From NCBI GenBank assembly GCA_934339215.1, contig CAKRHU010000084.1:1-7004 (forward strand): a stretch of 7,004 bases of DNA, written 5' to 3'. The position numbers and the translations under genes are program-made. The notes beneath the pieces were generated by a model that saw only the letters and a list, made by a program, of their open reading frames with translations, was not told where the DNA came from and made no database searches. The stretch comes from an uncultured Lacticaseibacillus sp. GTDB lineage: Bacteria; Bacillota; Bacilli; Lactobacillales; Lactobacillaceae. Shown piece by piece: positions 6,351-7,004 of the stretch (within the stretch, counting starts at the first letter, position 1; each line of letters opens with the position of its first letter).

Positions 6351-6358
6351 AAATAAAT

Positions 6359-7004
6359 TTGGCTAAAACGCCGGTAGTAAAAAATCAAGAACTGACTGTC
6401 ACCATTGAAGACCTGACTTATGAAGGCATGGGGGTCGCCAAAGTCGACGGCTATCCGTTGTTTGTCGACGGGGCATTACCAGGTGAAAAAGTGGTCGCTC
6501 ACATCACCAAAGCCGAAAAGAAGTTTGCCTTTGCCCGCACGACGGAATTGCTCGAAGCATCACCAGATCGGGTGGAACCAAAAGCGAAGGCCTACGCGCA
6601 AACAGGTATCGCGCCGTTGCAACACCTGGCTTACCCTGCGCAACTGAAATTCAAACAACATCAAGTGGAGACCCTTTTCCAAAAGGCGAAACTGGACATC
6701 GAAGTGAAACCAACCTTAGGGATGGATCAGCCATTCGGTTACCGCAATAAGGCGCAGATTCCGGTACGCATGGTCAACGGCGTGTTGACGACTGGCTTTT
6801 ACAAGCGTCGCAGCCACGACTTGTTACCACTGGAAGATTTCTACATTCAAGATCCTGAAATCGATAAAGCCGTGTTGGTCGTGCGGGACTTATTGCGCAA
6901 GTATCAGATCCCAGCTTACAACGAAGCAGACAACTCCGGTGTGATCCGCCATATCGTGGTGCGTCGTGGGTATTTCTCGCATCAATTGATGATCGTTTTG
7001 GTCA
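6359..7004 (+). CDS. rlmD: 23S rRNA (uracil-C5)-methyltransferase, RlmD/RumA family (5' part)
   Basis: SAM-dependent enzyme that makes 5-methyluridine in 23S rRNA (U1939 for RlmD; some Gram-positive relatives also modify U747). The first 215 residues are visible and the gene runs off the window, so the C-terminal SAM-binding domain and catalytic cysteine cannot be checked. An N-terminal TRAM RNA-binding domain (about 10-65; TIEDLTYEGMGVAKVDG, then GALPGEKV) is followed by the central domain with PLQHLAYPAQLKFKQ (86-100), FGYRNKAQIPV (126-136) and TTGFYKRRSHDLLPLEDFYI (144-163). In E. coli RumA four cysteines in this region bind a 4Fe-4S cluster. Here the CGGCxLQHL-type motif reads TGIAPLQHL (82-90), and there is no cysteine in the visible part. 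The exact uridine target is inferred from the family. Confidence 0.88.
   Translation, partial: MAKTPVVKNQELTVTIEDLTYEGMGVAKVDGYPLFVDGALPGEKVVAHITKAEKKFAFARTTELLEASPDRVEPKAKAYAQTGIAPLQHLAYPAQLKFKQHQVETLFQKAKLDIEVKPTLGMDQPFGYRNKAQIPVRMVNGVLTTGFYKRRSHDLLPLEDFYIQDPEIDKAVLVVRDLLRKYQIPAYNEADNSGVIRHIVVRRGYFSHQLMIVLV

Overview
The window looks like core chromosome of a low-to-mid GC Gram-positive in the Lactobacillaceae. The order gatC-gatA-gatB, a DgkB-type lipid kinase (dagK), then a RlmD/RumA-type 23S rRNA methyltransferase is common in lactobacilli. Shine-Dalgarno sites are strong, TTG starts are used twice (gatA, rlmD), and the bacterial GatCAB amidotransferase fits an organism that makes Gln-tRNA indirectly. 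The genus assignment is inference; I have no database match.

Layout. Positions 1-29 hold the last codons of gatC. GatA (31-1485) and gatB (1485-2915) follow in one operon, with gatA and gatB overlapping by one base. The operon closes at a strong intrinsic terminator (2929-2960). An unusually long gene-poor stretch of about 950 bp follows (2961-3915). It is the least ordinary part of the window and holds two large nested inverted-repeat structures, 2978-3218 and 3284-3591. In each, a long interrupted stem encloses a branched core of small hairpins. A further hairpin lies at 3592-3643, and a short decayed coding fragment at about 3663-3808. DagK (3916-4929) has its own RBS and probably its own promoter. 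It converges on a minus-strand gene for a membrane-bound GGDEF protein (complement 4977-6116), and the two share a bidirectional terminator (4932-4971). The GGDEF gene is divergent from rlmD (6359 to beyond the window end), and a 242-bp spacer carries candidate promoters for both.

Function. GatCAB amidates Glu-tRNA(Gln) and/or Asp-tRNA(Asn). DagK recycles diacylglycerol into phosphatidic acid, including diacylglycerol released during lipoteichoic acid synthesis. RlmD methylates a uridine of 23S rRNA. The GGDEF protein is a predicted membrane nucleotide cyclase and does not obviously belong to the same pathway; it sits on the opposite strand inside an otherwise housekeeping block.

Most worth a second look: (1) the paired structured elements between gatB and dagK, a candidate large non-coding RNA or foldback element; (2) an Asp-to-Asn change at the guanine-contact position of the GGDEF domain, plus loss of the RxxD inhibitory site; (3) an acidic DagK tail ending in an EF-hand/dockerin-like loop; (4) an RlmD homologue with no cysteine in its visible 215 residues, hence without the family's Fe-S ligands.
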